61,025 nucleotides of DNA, from positions 1 to 61,025 of the forward strand of contig NZ_AEJF01000179.1 of NCBI RefSeq assembly GCF_001028175.1, given 5' to 3'. Under the pieces are notes generated by a model. The model had not been told where the DNA came from. It ran no database searches and saw nothing but the letters and a program-made list of their open reading frames with translations. Positions 11,518-19,379 of the stretch are shown here, piece after piece (positions within the stretch are counted from its first letter, which is position 1; each line of letters opens with the position of its first letter). Source of the DNA: Caballeronia mineralivorans PML1(12) (lineage in GTDB: Bacteria; Pseudomonadota; Gammaproteobacteria; Burkholderiales; Burkholderiaceae). Made by a program: the position numbers and the translations under genes.

Positions 11518-12051
11518 TTATTGCAAGGCAGGCAGACCCTGGATCTTCATGCCCGGCTGAATCCCTTTCGATGCGAACCAGCCTTTGCTCATTTCCAGTG
11601 CAAACACGCCGTTGTTGCGCGGGCAGTGATTGTTCTCCGTCTCGGCCTGCATTTCGTCGATATCGGTCACCGTGCCGTCTGCACGCATGAACGCGATCGA
11701 CAGCGGGATCAAGGTGTTTTTCATCCAGAAGCAGTGCACGGCGGTTTCATTGAAGACGAACAGCATGCCTTCGTTGGGCGCGAGCTTCGTGCGATACATC
11801 AGGCCTTGTTCGCGATCGGGATCGTTCGCGGCGACGGCGGCGTCGATCACGAACATGCCCGCGGTGAGTTTGGTGTGCGGGAAGTCGGCGGGCTGCTTGG
11901 CGCCAGGCGGCATTTGTTGAGCGTGCGCGGCGAGCGGGGCCACTGCAATGAACGAGACGAGCGGAACGGCGAGCGCAACGAGTGCGCGGCGCATCAGACG
12001 GCCAGGTTCAAACGATGAAACCGAATGGGGCGAGAGCCATGAAAGACGCAC
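11518..12051 (-). CDS. Exported DUF192 protein
   Basis: A 177-residue protein. The GTG start at 12051 has AGGAG seven bases before it and is preferred over the internal ATG (residue 20), which has no ribosome binding site. A signal-peptide core (RRALVALAVPLVSFIAVAPLAAHAQ) starts about 20 residues in. The DUF192 domain follows, with the family's hallmark runs DREQGLMYRTKLAPNEGMLFVF and CFWMKNTLIPLSIAF read in two parts, and an invariant-looking FALEMSKGWF near the end. Family function is unknown; members are small beta-rich exported or archaeal proteins. Confidence 0.85.
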   Translation of the reverse strand: MRLSWLSPHSVSSFEPGRLMRRALVALAVPLVSFIAVAPLAAHAQQMPPGAKQPADFPHTKLTAGMFVIDAAVAANDPDREQGLMYRTKLAPNEGMLFVFNETAVHCFWMKNTLIPLSIAFMRADGTVTDIDEMQAETENNHCPRNNGVFALEMSKGWFASKGIQPGMKIQGLPALQ

Positions 12052-12180
12052 GGCGAAACTCCTGATGGGATGAAGCCAGTTGGCTGAAGAATCGGGAAAG
12101 ACTGGCGCATGTTACTTGAGCGCGTGAGCGCCGACAAAAAGCGCGTGCGCATATAGCCCAACCCGTCACCCAACCCGCCC

Positions 12181-12219
12181 AAAGAAAAAGGCAGAAACCT
12201 TTGCGGGTGTCTGCCTTTC
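12181..12219 (-). terminator. Rho-independent terminator after the 64-residue protein gene
   Basis: On the minus strand aaaggcag (12218-12211) pairs with ctgccttt (12194-12187), followed by TTCTTT. Confidence 0.8.
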
Positions 12220-12288
12220 AATGCCGCTTGCGCGGCAGCACTACTTGGTTTTAGCGTCGCGTTGCCGCGATCTATTACCAGTTGCAAC

Positions 12289-12483
12289 TTACTCCGACGC
12301 GGCCGAAGCAGCAGCAGCCGTAGCTGCCTTCTTGTGCGTGGCCTTCTTGTGGGTCGACTTCTTGTGTGCCGACTTGTGAGCGGTCGAAGCAGCTGCAGGA
12401 GCCGATGCTTCCGGGGCCGAAGCTTGTGCGAATGCAGCCGTTGCGAACAGGCCAGCGACGAGAGCAGCGATCAGTTTGTTCAT
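12289..12483 (-). CDS. Small exported His/Lys-rich protein
   Basis: A 64-residue protein with a typical Sec signal peptide (MNKLIAALVAGLFATAAFAQA). The mature part is low-complexity: an Ala/Pro/Ser stretch, then repeats of the form (A/S/T)HKK (AHKKSTHKKATHKK) and an Ala-rich end. GAGGA lies nine bases before the ATG, and a terminator follows, so it is a real single-gene unit. The basic His/Lys repeats could bind metal or anionic polymers. Similar tiny proteins are common in Burkholderia, but I cannot name a function. Confidence 0.75.
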   Translation of the reverse strand: MNKLIAALVAGLFATAAFAQASAPEASAPAAASTAHKSAHKKSTHKKATHKKAATAAAASAASE

Positions 12484-12813
12484 GTTGTGAATCCTCAGCT
12501 TTAGTTTGATTTAACCTTGTGACCCGGTCGTTGGAGTCATGTCGGTAAACGAGCCATCCACCTTTTGGTTGACAGGAGATTCGAACAAAAACTTCGATCT
12601 CGCTGCGAGCGCTTGAACCTTACGTATTGCCTTCAGCTGCGGGCTATCCGTTTCGGTCCTTCGCTAATGCCGGATGGCGGTTTAAGGCATCTGCTGCGAA
12701 TAACGTTGCATGCCGGAAGTCCGTTGACGTGTTTTTTCAGGATTGTGCTGCAATAATTGTTGGGAAGACGAAATGAATTTGTAATGTTTGAGATTAAGCG
12801 GAACGTGGCTCGT
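12484..12813. other. Intergenic region, no gene seen
   Basis: 330 bases between the 64-residue protein gene and the pseudouridine synthase gene, both on the minus strand. It should hold the promoter of the small gene. Base composition falls toward AT near 12700-12800. Short open frames on the plus strand have no family resemblance. Confidence 0.55.
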
Positions 12814-13383
12814 CTAGACGATGCCGTTCCATGGCGCGCGCGGCGGCAGCGTCATCGACGCGCCCGGTGCTAGTTCGAGACTGAATATATCGAGTGCGCC
12901 GATACCCACGCGTACCAGCCGAAGTGTGGGATATCCGACCGCCGCCGTCATTCGACGCACTTGGCGATTGCGTCCCTCGGTGATCGACAGTTCGATCCAT
13001 GTGGTCGGGATCGCGGCGCGGTATCGGATAGGCGGGTGACGCGGCCAAAGCAGTTCCACCGATTCCACCCGTTTCACGCCGCACGGCCGCGTAATGAAAT
13101 CGCCGAGATCGACGCCCGCAGCAAGACGCTCGAGAGCGGCCGTGTCTGGCGCGCCTTCCACTTGCGCCCAATATCGTTTGACCAGTTTGTGACGCGGCTC
13201 GGCGATGCGCGCCTGAAGTGCACCGTCGTCGGTGAGGAGTAGCAGGCCTTCACTGTCTGTATCGAGGCGGCCGGCCGGATACACCCCGGGCGTCGTTACC
13301 CATTCGCCGAGCGAAGGGTGTTTCTCGTGCGGCGAGAATTGACAGATCGTGCCGAACGGTTTGTTGAGAGCAAGCAGCGGCAT
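12814..13383 (-). CDS. rluE: 23S rRNA pseudouridine synthase, RluE-type
   Basis: A 189-residue enzyme of the RsuA/RluB/RluE family, converting a uridine in rRNA to pseudouridine. The catalytic Asp lies in GRLDTDSEGLLLLTDDG; other family blocks are ALNKPFGTICQFS at the N-terminus, KRYWAQVEG, and EGRNRQVRRMTAAVG. It lacks the N-terminal S4 RNA-binding domain of RsuA and RluB, which fits RluE (E. coli 23S U2457). It is divergent from icd across a 412-base gap. Confidence 0.88.
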   Translation of the reverse strand: MPLLALNKPFGTICQFSPHEKHPSLGEWVTTPGVYPAGRLDTDSEGLLLLTDDGALQARIAEPRHKLVKRYWAQVEGAPDTAALERLAAGVDLGDFITRPCGVKRVESVELLWPRHPPIRYRAAIPTTWIELSITEGRNRQVRRMTAAVGYPTLRLVRVGIGALDIFSLELAPGASMTLPPRAPWNGIV

Positions 13384-13795
13384 GGCGGAAAATCAATTAG
13401 CAAACAAGGGCGTAAGCGGGGCGCGGGACCTTGCTGTGCGGCTTTGTTGCGGGAATATGGCTATGGCGAATGGCGGGATATTAATGCATAATCCGAAACG
13501 CTGACTCTCAAGTCTTATATAAGACATAAGAGATGAATAGAGCGATAAGCGGTCGTAGCCACCGCGCCGGAGGATCGTTTTGGCACGCACCGTTTTGTTG
13601 CAATGCAGCGAAACCGGGCCCAGGCAGCCGCTCCGCACCGTGGGCTAGAATACTGTTCTGGTCGCCTCGGGCGCGCGCCGGCATTGCCGCCAGCGGCCCC
13701 AGCCGCCGTCCGCTCATGCGCTTTTTTCGCCGAATTTCCGAACGCATTCTGTGCATTTCTGTAGTTAGCTAGCCCAGCCATCTTTGGAGTCGACC
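13384..13795. other. Divergent promoter region between rluE and icd
   Basis: 412 bases without a credible gene. It holds the palindrome at 13512-13525, a TAGAAT at 13646-13651 that could be a -10 element for icd, and the icd ribosome binding site. Short minus-strand open frames here look like GC-driven noise. Confidence 0.55.
13512..13525. promoter_or_regulatory. 14-base palindrome, candidate operator upstream of icd
   Basis: GTCTTATATAAGAC is a perfect palindrome in an otherwise GC-rich region, 129 bases from rluE and 270 bases from icd. It looks like a dimeric repressor site. I cannot name the regulator from this window. Confidence 0.5.
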
Positions 13796-15049
13796 ATGCC
13801 GTATCAGCACATCAAGGTTCCGACGGGCGGTGACAAGATCACCGTTAACGCGGATTACTCGCTCAACGTTTCCGACCAGCCGATCATCCCTTTTATCGAA
13901 GGCGACGGTACGGGTGTGGATATCACGCCGGTGATGATCAAGGTCGTCGACGCAGCGGTGGAAAAAGCCTATGCAGGCAAGAAGAAGATCCACTGGATGG
14001 AAATCTTCGCGGGCGAGAAGGCCACGAAGGTGTACGGCCCGGACGTGTGGCTGCCGGATGAAACGCTGGACGTGCTGAAGGAATATGTCGTCTCTATTAA
14101 AGGACCGCTCACCACGCCGGTCGGCGGCGGCATCCGCTCGCTGAACGTCGCGCTGCGCCAGCAACTCGACTTGTATGTCTGCCTGCGCCCCGTGCAGTAT
14201 TTCAAGGGCGTGCCCTCGCCGGTGCGCGAGCCGGAAAAGGTCAACATGGTCATCTTCCGCGAGAACTCGGAAGACATCTACGCCGGCATCGAATGGGCGG
14301 CCGAGTCGGAGGAGGCGAAGAAGGTCATCAAGTTCCTGCGCGAAGAAATGGGCGTGACGAAGATCCGCTTCCCGGAAACGTCGGGTATCGGTGTCAAGCC
14401 GGTGTCGCGTGAAGGCACGGAGCGCCTGGTTCGCAAGGCGATCCAGTACGCCATCGACCACAATCGCAACACCGTCACGCTCGTGCACAAGGGCAACATC
14501 ATGAAGTTCACGGAAGGCGCGTTCCGTGATTTCGGCTATGCGCTGGCGCAGAAGGAGTTCGGCGCTGAACTCATCGACGGCGGCCCGTGGATGAAGATCA
14601 AGAGCCCGAAGGGCGGTGACATCGTGTTGAAGGATGTGATCGCCGACGCATTCCTGCAGCAGATCCTGCTGCGTCCGGCCGAATATGACGTGATCGCCAC
14701 GCTGAACCTGAACGGCGATTACGTATCCGACGCCTTGGCGGCTCAGGTTGGCGGTATCGGCATCGCGCCGGGCGCGAACATGTCGGATTCGGTGGCCATG
14801 TTCGAAGCCACGCACGGCACGGCGCCGAAATACGCGGGCAAGGATTATGTGAATCCGGGTTCGGAGATCCTGTCGGCGGAAATGATGCTGCGCCACCTCG
14901 GCTGGACGGAAGCGGCGGATGTCATCATCAAGTCGATGGAAAAGTCGATCCTGCAAAAGCGCGTCACGTATGACTTCGCGCGTTTGATGGAAGGCGCAAC
15001 GCAGGTTTCCTGCTCGGGCTTCGGCCAGGTGCTGATCGAAAACATGTAA
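13796..15049 (+). CDS. icd: Isocitrate dehydrogenase, NADP-dependent
   Basis: A 417-residue TCA-cycle enzyme that oxidatively decarboxylates isocitrate to 2-oxoglutarate with NADP. The length and sequence match the E. coli Icd type: the substrate loop GGGIRSLNVALRQQLDLYVC carries the Ser that in E. coli is phosphorylated by AceK, and Arg residues; NRNTVTLVHKGNIMKFTEGAF and the metal-binding Asp residues follow; the cofactor region is ATHGTAPKYAGKDYVNPGS. The ATG at 13796 is chosen over an in-frame TTG at 13784 because GGAG lies seven bases before it. Its own terminator follows. Confidence 0.96.
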   Translation: MPYQHIKVPTGGDKITVNADYSLNVSDQPIIPFIEGDGTGVDITPVMIKVVDAAVEKAYAGKKKIHWMEIFAGEKATKVYGPDVWLPDETLDVLKEYVVSIKGPLTTPVGGGIRSLNVALRQQLDLYVCLRPVQYFKGVPSPVREPEKVNMVIFRENSEDIYAGIEWAAESEEAKKVIKFLREEMGVTKIRFPETSGIGVKPVSREGTERLVRKAIQYAIDHNRNTVTLVHKGNIMKFTEGAFRDFGYALAQKEFGAELIDGGPWMKIKSPKGGDIVLKDVIADAFLQQILLRPAEYDVIATLNLNGDYVSDALAAQVGGIGIAPGANMSDSVAMFEATHGTAPKYAGKDYVNPGSEILSAEMMLRHLGWTEAADVIIKSMEKSILQKRVTYDFARLMEGATQVSCSGFGQVLIENM

Positions 15050-15067
15050 GTTCGGCCAAGCTTCCAG

Positions 15068-15105
15068 AAAAGCCCCGATGCGACCGGTTCGCATCGGGGC
15101 TTTTT
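15068..15105. terminator. Rho-independent terminator of icd
   Basis: A 16-base stem: 15068-15083 (AAAAGCCCCGATGCGA) pairs exactly with 15089-15104, loop of five, ending in TTTTT. The A-run on the left means it could work on both strands. Confidence 0.92.
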
Positions 15106-15106
15106 C

Positions 15107-15607
15107 ATGGGTGGTGCGAACCGATTGGGCCGCAGCGCACGCTCGTGGCAAAACTTGTCGCAAGCGACTGTTTCGCTGCGGCGGAGCACGATCGGCAAGA
15201 TAACGCTTAGTCACGAAGGCCCGGCAGAAGTCTGGTTCACGCGGCGGAAAATGCCTATGGTCCAAGGCGCCGATTCACCCTGGCTCACGAAATAGCGCAC
15301 TTCTGCATGCACAGGTCCACCGACCGCCACGAATTTATCGACACCTGTCGACACCAAGAGCACGATGAATCGCAGCGAATCCTACTGGAACAGATACGAA
15401 TCCGAAGCCAACCGGTTTGCTGCCGAACTATTGATGCCACAGCAGCGCATCGAATCGTTGGGAAGGCGAGTAATCGACGGATGCAAGGCGGAGCACAACG
15501 CCGAAAAAATGCCGCTGACCCGCTTTATCGATGTGATGGCAGCTAAATTCCGCGTTTCCAATCCCGCCATGGAGTTCCGATTGAGGAGCGTCGGAATCGG
15601 CATATAA
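15107..15607 (+). pseudogene. Broken M78 (ImmA/IrrE-like) zinc metallopeptidase gene
   Basis: Family motifs are spread over two frames. Frame of 15107: GPAEVWF, ending near 15238. Frame of 15307: AENAYGPRRRFTLAHEIAHF with the HExxH zinc motif at about 15286-15300, then RHEFIDT. Frame of 15107 again: ESEANRFAAELLMPQ, the diagnostic third-ligand helix of the family, then to the stop at 15605-15607. Two indels restore each other: about one base lost near 15239 (TTC-AC would be Phe-Asn with one more A) and a 10-base tandem duplication at 15338-15355. Undoing both gives a continuous ~165-codon frame. M78 proteins cleave repressors, often beside a toxin or XRE gene; no partner remains. The N-terminal part is poorly defined. 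A sequencing error is less likely for the duplication. Confidence 0.78.
15338..15355. repeat. 10-base tandem duplication in the M78 pseudogene
   Basis: tcgacacc occurs at 15338-15345 and again at 15348-15355, a 10-base period. Removing one copy joins FIDT to KSTMNRSESYW in one frame, so this duplication accounts for the second frameshift. Confidence 0.75.
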
Positions 15608-15664
15608 AAATAGGCAAAAACCGCCAGGGTCCGCCTCGGGATTTTTTTTCGCCGGTTGCGCGTG

Positions 15665-15696
15665 AAAATAAAAAAACCCGGCGTTATGCCGGGTTT
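15665..15696 (-). terminator. Rho-independent terminator of the cold-shock gene
   Basis: On the minus strand aaacccggc (15696-15688) pairs with gccgggttt (15682-15674), loop ATAAC, followed by a T-run and ATTTT. Confidence 0.88.
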
Positions 15697-15720
15697 CAAG
15701 GACAGTGCGCTATCGAACGG

Positions 15721-15927
15721 TCAGGCAGACTCCTGGATGTTCGATGCCTGTTTGCCCTTGGGTCCCTGGACGATCTCGAAGCTGACCTTCTGGCCTTCCT
15801 TGAGCGTCTTGAAACCATTCATCTGTATCGCCGAGAAATGTGCAAACAGATCCTCGCCGCCTTCATCGGGCGTGATGAATCCATAGCCTTTCGCGTCGTT
15901 GAACCATTTGACCGTACCAGTTGACAT
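15721..15927 (-). CDS. cspA: Cold-shock domain protein
   Basis: A 68-residue single cold-shock domain that binds single-stranded RNA and DNA and melts RNA structure. The RNP1 motif is KGYGFITP (residues 13-20) and RNP2 is DLFAHFSAI (26-34). The open frame begins further back at 15963, but the ATG at 15927 gives the universal MSTGTVKWFN start and has AGAGGGGAAG before it. It is a single-gene unit with its own promoter, a long leader and a terminator. Which csp paralogue it is cannot be decided. Confidence 0.94.
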   Translation of the reverse strand: MSTGTVKWFNDAKGYGFITPDEGGEDLFAHFSAIQMNGFKTLKEGQKVSFEIVQGPKGKQASNIQESA

Positions 15928-16533
15928 CACTTCCCCTCTTACTCTCGTCGCTACCACGAGCACGCTCGAAAAGCTCGACGACCCACAATGTGAACCGCCC
16001 CCTCCTCACAAGCTCACCGCGGCCTTTCTTCACCTGAAACGCTTTCGGAAAAAAGTGCCAATTTGATTGTTTAATCTCTTAAATCAAGTGTCAAGAAAAT
16101 TTTGAGATGGTCGTAAAGGCGTTGTAAAGACCTCATTTCAAGGGTTTTTCCCGCTTTGCGCGTATCCCGCCGCACAAGCACGCCATCTTGAAAAGTCGCA
16201 TAATCGACGCACATGAGCAGTACAGCCAGCACGTGGCTACAACCAGCAGTCGCTGCAGGTTGCACGAGCAGGTTGCAGGAACGAGTCACATAGTCAGTCG
16301 CAACGGGGAAAGTGCCCAGGGCAGGCCGCATCCAAGTGGACAATTCGTTTTTTTGAGAGCTGTGCGATACTGGATTCAACGATGTTTCAAGAGGGCTGGT
16401 CTGTGTAACGAGGGCCGGCGGAATTCAGCAAGCGACAGGTTACGCGAAGTGTGCGGCGACACCGATTCGGCTCTCATAGCGAACGGAGTTTTGGCGAGAT
16501 GGCGAGCCTGTCCGAGTTGTTTAGAATGGGCGT
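15928..16533. other. Divergent region between cold-shock gene and clpS
   Basis: 606 bases with no credible gene. 15928-16060 should be the csp leader RNA, 16066-16094 its promoter. The rest (16100-16533) must hold the clpS-clpA promoter; I see no strong match to it. A 147-codon plus-strand frame from 16188 overlaps clpS in another frame and has no recognisable domain. Confidence 0.55.
16066..16094 (-). promoter_or_regulatory. Sigma-70 promoter of the cold-shock gene
   Basis: On the minus strand a perfect TTGACA (16094-16089), a 17-base spacer, then AACAAT (16071-16066). Transcription would start near 16059, giving a leader of about 130 bases before the cold-shock start codon, as is typical of cspA-type genes. 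Confidence 0.65.
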
Positions 16534-16848
16534 ATGGCGATCAATCCCAACAAGCAGGATGGCACCGTACTAGAGCGGCAGGAACAAAAGCTGAAACAGC
16601 CGTCCATGTACAAAGTGGTGCTGCTGAATGACGACTTCACGCCGATGGAATTCGTCGTGTTCGTCGTGCAAGAACATTTCAATAAAGATCGTGAGACTGC
16701 GACGCAAATCATGCTGAAGGTTCATCGCGAAGGCAGGGGAGTTTGTGGGGTCTATACGCGGGACATCGCGTCGACCAAAGTTGAGCAAGTTGTTAGCCAC
16801 GCGAGGCAGGCGGGTCATCCGCTGCAGTGTGTGATGGAGGAAGCATGA
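16534..16848 (+). CDS. clpS: ClpS adaptor protein
   Basis: A 104-residue cytosolic adaptor that delivers N-end-rule substrates to ClpAP. The family core is visible: YKVVLLNDDFTPMEFVV (Asn-Asp-Asp binding the substrate amino terminus), FNKDRETATQIMLKVHREG (His contact), and GVYTRDIASTKVEQV. The unstructured N-terminal 25 residues are Gln/Lys-rich as expected. Its stop overlaps the clpA start (ATGA), so the two are translated together. Confidence 0.96.
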   Translation: MAINPNKQDGTVLERQEQKLKQPSMYKVVLLNDDFTPMEFVVFVVQEHFNKDRETATQIMLKVHREGRGVCGVYTRDIASTKVEQVVSHARQAGHPLQCVMEEA

Positions 16849-19145
16849 TTGCCCAGGAACTGGAAGTCAGTCTGCACATGGCGTTTATGGAAGCACGTCA
16901 GGCGCGGCACGAGTTCATTACGGTCGAGCATCTTTTACTGGCCTTGTTGGACAACCCGACCGCGGCTGAAGTGTTGCGCGCATGCGCAGCAAACATTGAA
17001 GATTTGCGTCAAAACCTGCGCAATTTCATTCATGACAATACGCCGACCGTGCCAGGCACGGACGACGTCGATACCCAGCCGACGCTTGGTTTTCAGCGTG
17101 TGATTCAGCGCGCGATCATGCACGTGCAATCGACATCGAACGGTAAGAAGGAAGTGACCGGCGCGAACGTGCTTGTCGCTATCTTCGGTGAAAAGGATTC
17201 ACATGCCGTCTATTACCTGCAACAACAGGGTGTGACGCGCCTCGACGTCGTCAATTTCATCTCGCATGGCATTGCGAAGACGAATTCGGGCGACGCCGCG
17301 AAGGCCAGCAGCGACGCGAATCCCGAAGCGGAAGACGCGGCTGCGCAAAAGGAAACCCCGCTCGCGCAATTCACGCAGAACCTGAACCAGCTCGCGAAGG
17401 ACGGCAAGATCGATCCGCTGATCGGCCGCGAACTGGAAGTCGAGCGTGTGGTGCAGGTGCTGTGCCGTCGGAGAAAGAACAATCCGCTGCTGGTCGGTGA
17501 GGCCGGCGTGGGTAAAACCGCCATTGCCGAAGGGCTCGCCTGGCGCATCACGCGCGGCGAAGTGCCGGATATCCTCGCCGACGCACAGGTCTACTCGCTG
17601 GACATGGGCGCGTTGCTGGCCGGTACAAAATACCGCGGCGACTTCGAGCAGCGCCTGAAGACGGTGCTGAAAGAATTGAAGGAACGCCCGCATGCGGTGC
17701 TGTTCATCGACGAAATTCATACGCTGATTGGCGCGGGTGCGGCTTCGGGCGGCACGCTGGATGCATCGAATCTGCTGAAGCCGGCGTTGTCGTCGGGTCA
17801 GTTGAAGTGCATCGGTGCGACCACGTTCACGGAATATCGCGGGATCTTCGAGAAGGACGCGGCGTTGTCGCGCCGTTTCCAGAAGGTCGATGTGGCCGAG
17901 CCGACCATCGAGCAGACCATTGCGATCCTGCGCGGCCTGAAGTCCCGTTTCGAGGAGCATCACGGCGTGAAGTACTCGTCGGGCGCGCTGTCCGCGGCGG
18001 CTGAATTGTCGGCACGCTTTATCACGGACCGTCATCTGCCGGACAAGGCCATCGACGTCATTGACGAAGCGGGCGCGGCGCAACGCATCCTGCCGAAGTC
18101 GAAGCAAAAGAAGACCATCGGCAAGAACGAGATCGAAGAAATTATTTCGAAGATCGCGCGTGTGCCGGCGCAAAGCGTGTCGCAAGACGATCGCAGCAAG
18201 TTGCAGACGCTGGATCGCGACCTGAAGAGCGTGGTGTTCGGTCAGGATCAGTCTATCGATGCACTCGCCGCCGCCATCAAGATGGCGCGGGCGGGTCTCG
18301 GCAAGACGGACAAGCCGATCGGCGCCTTCCTGTTCTCAGGGCCGACAGGCGTCGGCAAGACGGAAGTGGCGAAGCAACTGGCGTTCACGCTGGGTATCGA
18401 ATTGCTGCGCTTCGACATGTCCGAGTACATGGAACGTCATGCGGTGAGCCGGCTGATCGGCGCGCCGCCCGGCTATGTCGGTTTCGATCAAGGCGGTTTG
18501 CTGACCGAAGCCGTCACGAAGAAGCCGCATTGCGTGCTGTTGCTCGACGAAATCGAAAAAGCGCATCCGGATATCTACAACGTGCTGCTGCAGGTCATGG
18601 ACCACGGCACGCTGACCGACAACAACGGTCGCAAGGCGGATTTCCGCAACGTCATCATCATCATGACGACGAACGCGGGCGCTGAAGCAATGCAGAAGTC
18701 GGTGATCGGTTTCACGAATCGTCGGGAAACCGGTGACGAAATGGCCGATATCAAGCGGATGTTCACGCCTGAGTTCCGGAACCGTCTGGACCAGATCATC
18801 AGCTTCCGCTCGCTCGATGAGGAAATCATCATGCGTGTGGTCGACAAGTTCCTGATGCAACTGGAAGATCAGTTGCATGAGAAGAAGGTCGACGCGGTCT
18901 TTACCGACGGCTTGCGCGCGCATCTGGCGAAGCACGGTTTCGACCCGCTGATGGGTGCGCGTCCAATGCAGCGCCTGATTCAGGACACGATCCGTCGTGC
19001 GTTGGCGGACGAGTTGCTGTTCGGCAAGCTGATGTCGGGTGGGCGCGTGACGGTGGACGTGGATGAGAACGACAAGGTCGCGCTCACGTTCGACGAAAGT
19101 CCGGTGCCGCGCAATCCGAATCCGGAAGCGGTCGAGGTCGAATGA
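16845..19145 (+). CDS. clpA: ATP-dependent Clp protease ATPase subunit ClpA
   Basis: A 766-residue AAA+ unfoldase that feeds proteins into the ClpP chamber. Order: N-domain (1-145) that docks ClpS; D1 with Walker A GEAGVGKTAIAE and Walker B VLFIDEIHTL; D2 with Walker A GPTGVGKTEVAK, Walker B VLLLDEIEKAH and the sensor 2 GARPMQR. The IGL-type ClpP-docking loop is visible as SVIGFTNR. The ATG at 16845 follows GGAGGAAGC and overlaps clpS by four bases. A strong terminator follows. Confidence 0.97.
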   Translation: MIAQELEVSLHMAFMEARQARHEFITVEHLLLALLDNPTAAEVLRACAANIEDLRQNLRNFIHDNTPTVPGTDDVDTQPTLGFQRVIQRAIMHVQSTSNGKKEVTGANVLVAIFGEKDSHAVYYLQQQGVTRLDVVNFISHGIAKTNSGDAAKASSDANPEAEDAAAQKETPLAQFTQNLNQLAKDGKIDPLIGRELEVERVVQVLCRRRKNNPLLVGEAGVGKTAIAEGLAWRITRGEVPDILADAQVYSLDMGALLAGTKYRGDFEQRLKTVLKELKERPHAVLFIDEIHTLIGAGAASGGTLDASNLLKPALSSGQLKCIGATTFTEYRGIFEKDAALSRRFQKVDVAEPTIEQTIAILRGLKSRFEEHHGVKYSSGALSAAAELSARFITDRHLPDKAIDVIDEAGAAQRILPKSKQKKTIGKNEIEEIISKIARVPAQSVSQDDRSKLQTLDRDLKSVVFGQDQSIDALAAAIKMARAGLGKTDKPIGAFLFSGPTGVGKTEVAKQLAFTLGIELLRFDMSEYMERHAVSRLIGAPPGYVGFDQGGLLTEAVTKKPHCVLLLDEIEKAHPDIYNVLLQVMDHGTLTDNNGRKADFRNVIIIMTTNAGAEAMQKSVIGFTNRRETGDEMADIKRMFTPEFRNRLDQIISFRSLDEEIIMRVVDKFLMQLEDQLHEKKVDAVFTDGLRAHLAKHGFDPLMGARPMQRLIQDTIRRALADELLFGKLMSGGRVTVDVDENDKVALTFDESPVPRNPNPEAVEVE

Positions 19146-19172
19146 CGGCGCAGTAAGCGATGACTGAAGTCA

Positions 19173-19199
19173 GATGACACACGCTTGAGGTGTGTCATC
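19173..19199. repeat. Perfect 10-base inverted repeat after clpA
   Basis: gatgacacac (19173-19182) and gtgtgtcatc (19190-19199) with a 7-base loop, directly before the clpA terminator. No T-run follows, so it may protect the mRNA 3' end rather than terminate. Confidence 0.55.
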
Positions 19200-19203
19200 A
19201 TCG

Positions 19204-19246
19204 GCGAGGCGGCGCGGGGAAGTTTCCCGCGCCGCCTCGCTTTTTT
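19204..19246 (+). terminator. Rho-independent terminator of clpS-clpA
   Basis: A 15-base GC-rich stem, 19204-19218 with 19226-19240, loop of seven, followed by TTTTTT. Confidence 0.93.
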
Positions 19247-19324
19247 GTGTCCGCGTTCGTTGCGGCTTACCTGGTTTGGTATCGAAAACGCGGGTAAACA
19301 CCGAACATAAAGTCCTTTGCGTGT

Positions 19325-19360
19325 CTTTCGTTTCGAAACTAAAATCTTTCGAAACGAAAG
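19325..19360. promoter_or_regulatory. Perfect 14-base inverted repeat, candidate DeoR-family operator
   Basis: ctttcgtttcgaaa (19325-19338) and tttcgaaacgaaag (19347-19360) are exact reverse complements with an 8-base AT-rich spacer. Each arm contains the octamer TTTCGAAA; the two octamers are 16 bases apart. TTTCG-type repeats are typical of DeoR-family operators. The site lies 20 bases before the regulator start, so it probably controls the whole sugar cassette. Confidence 0.75.
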
Positions 19361-19379
19361 TACAAAGGCGGTGCTGCCC

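Noticed and set aside
13769..15265. 498-codon minus-strand frame opposite icd
   Set aside because: Runs through the icd terminator and the M78 remnant and has no recognisable domain.
15240..15360. Programmed frameshifting as an explanation of the split M78 gene
   Set aside because: Two opposite shifts would be needed, there are no slippery runs at the sites, and a plain tandem duplication explains one of them.
16188..16631. 147-codon frame upstream of and overlapping clpS
   Set aside because: No ribosome binding site or family resemblance, and it overlaps clpS in another frame.
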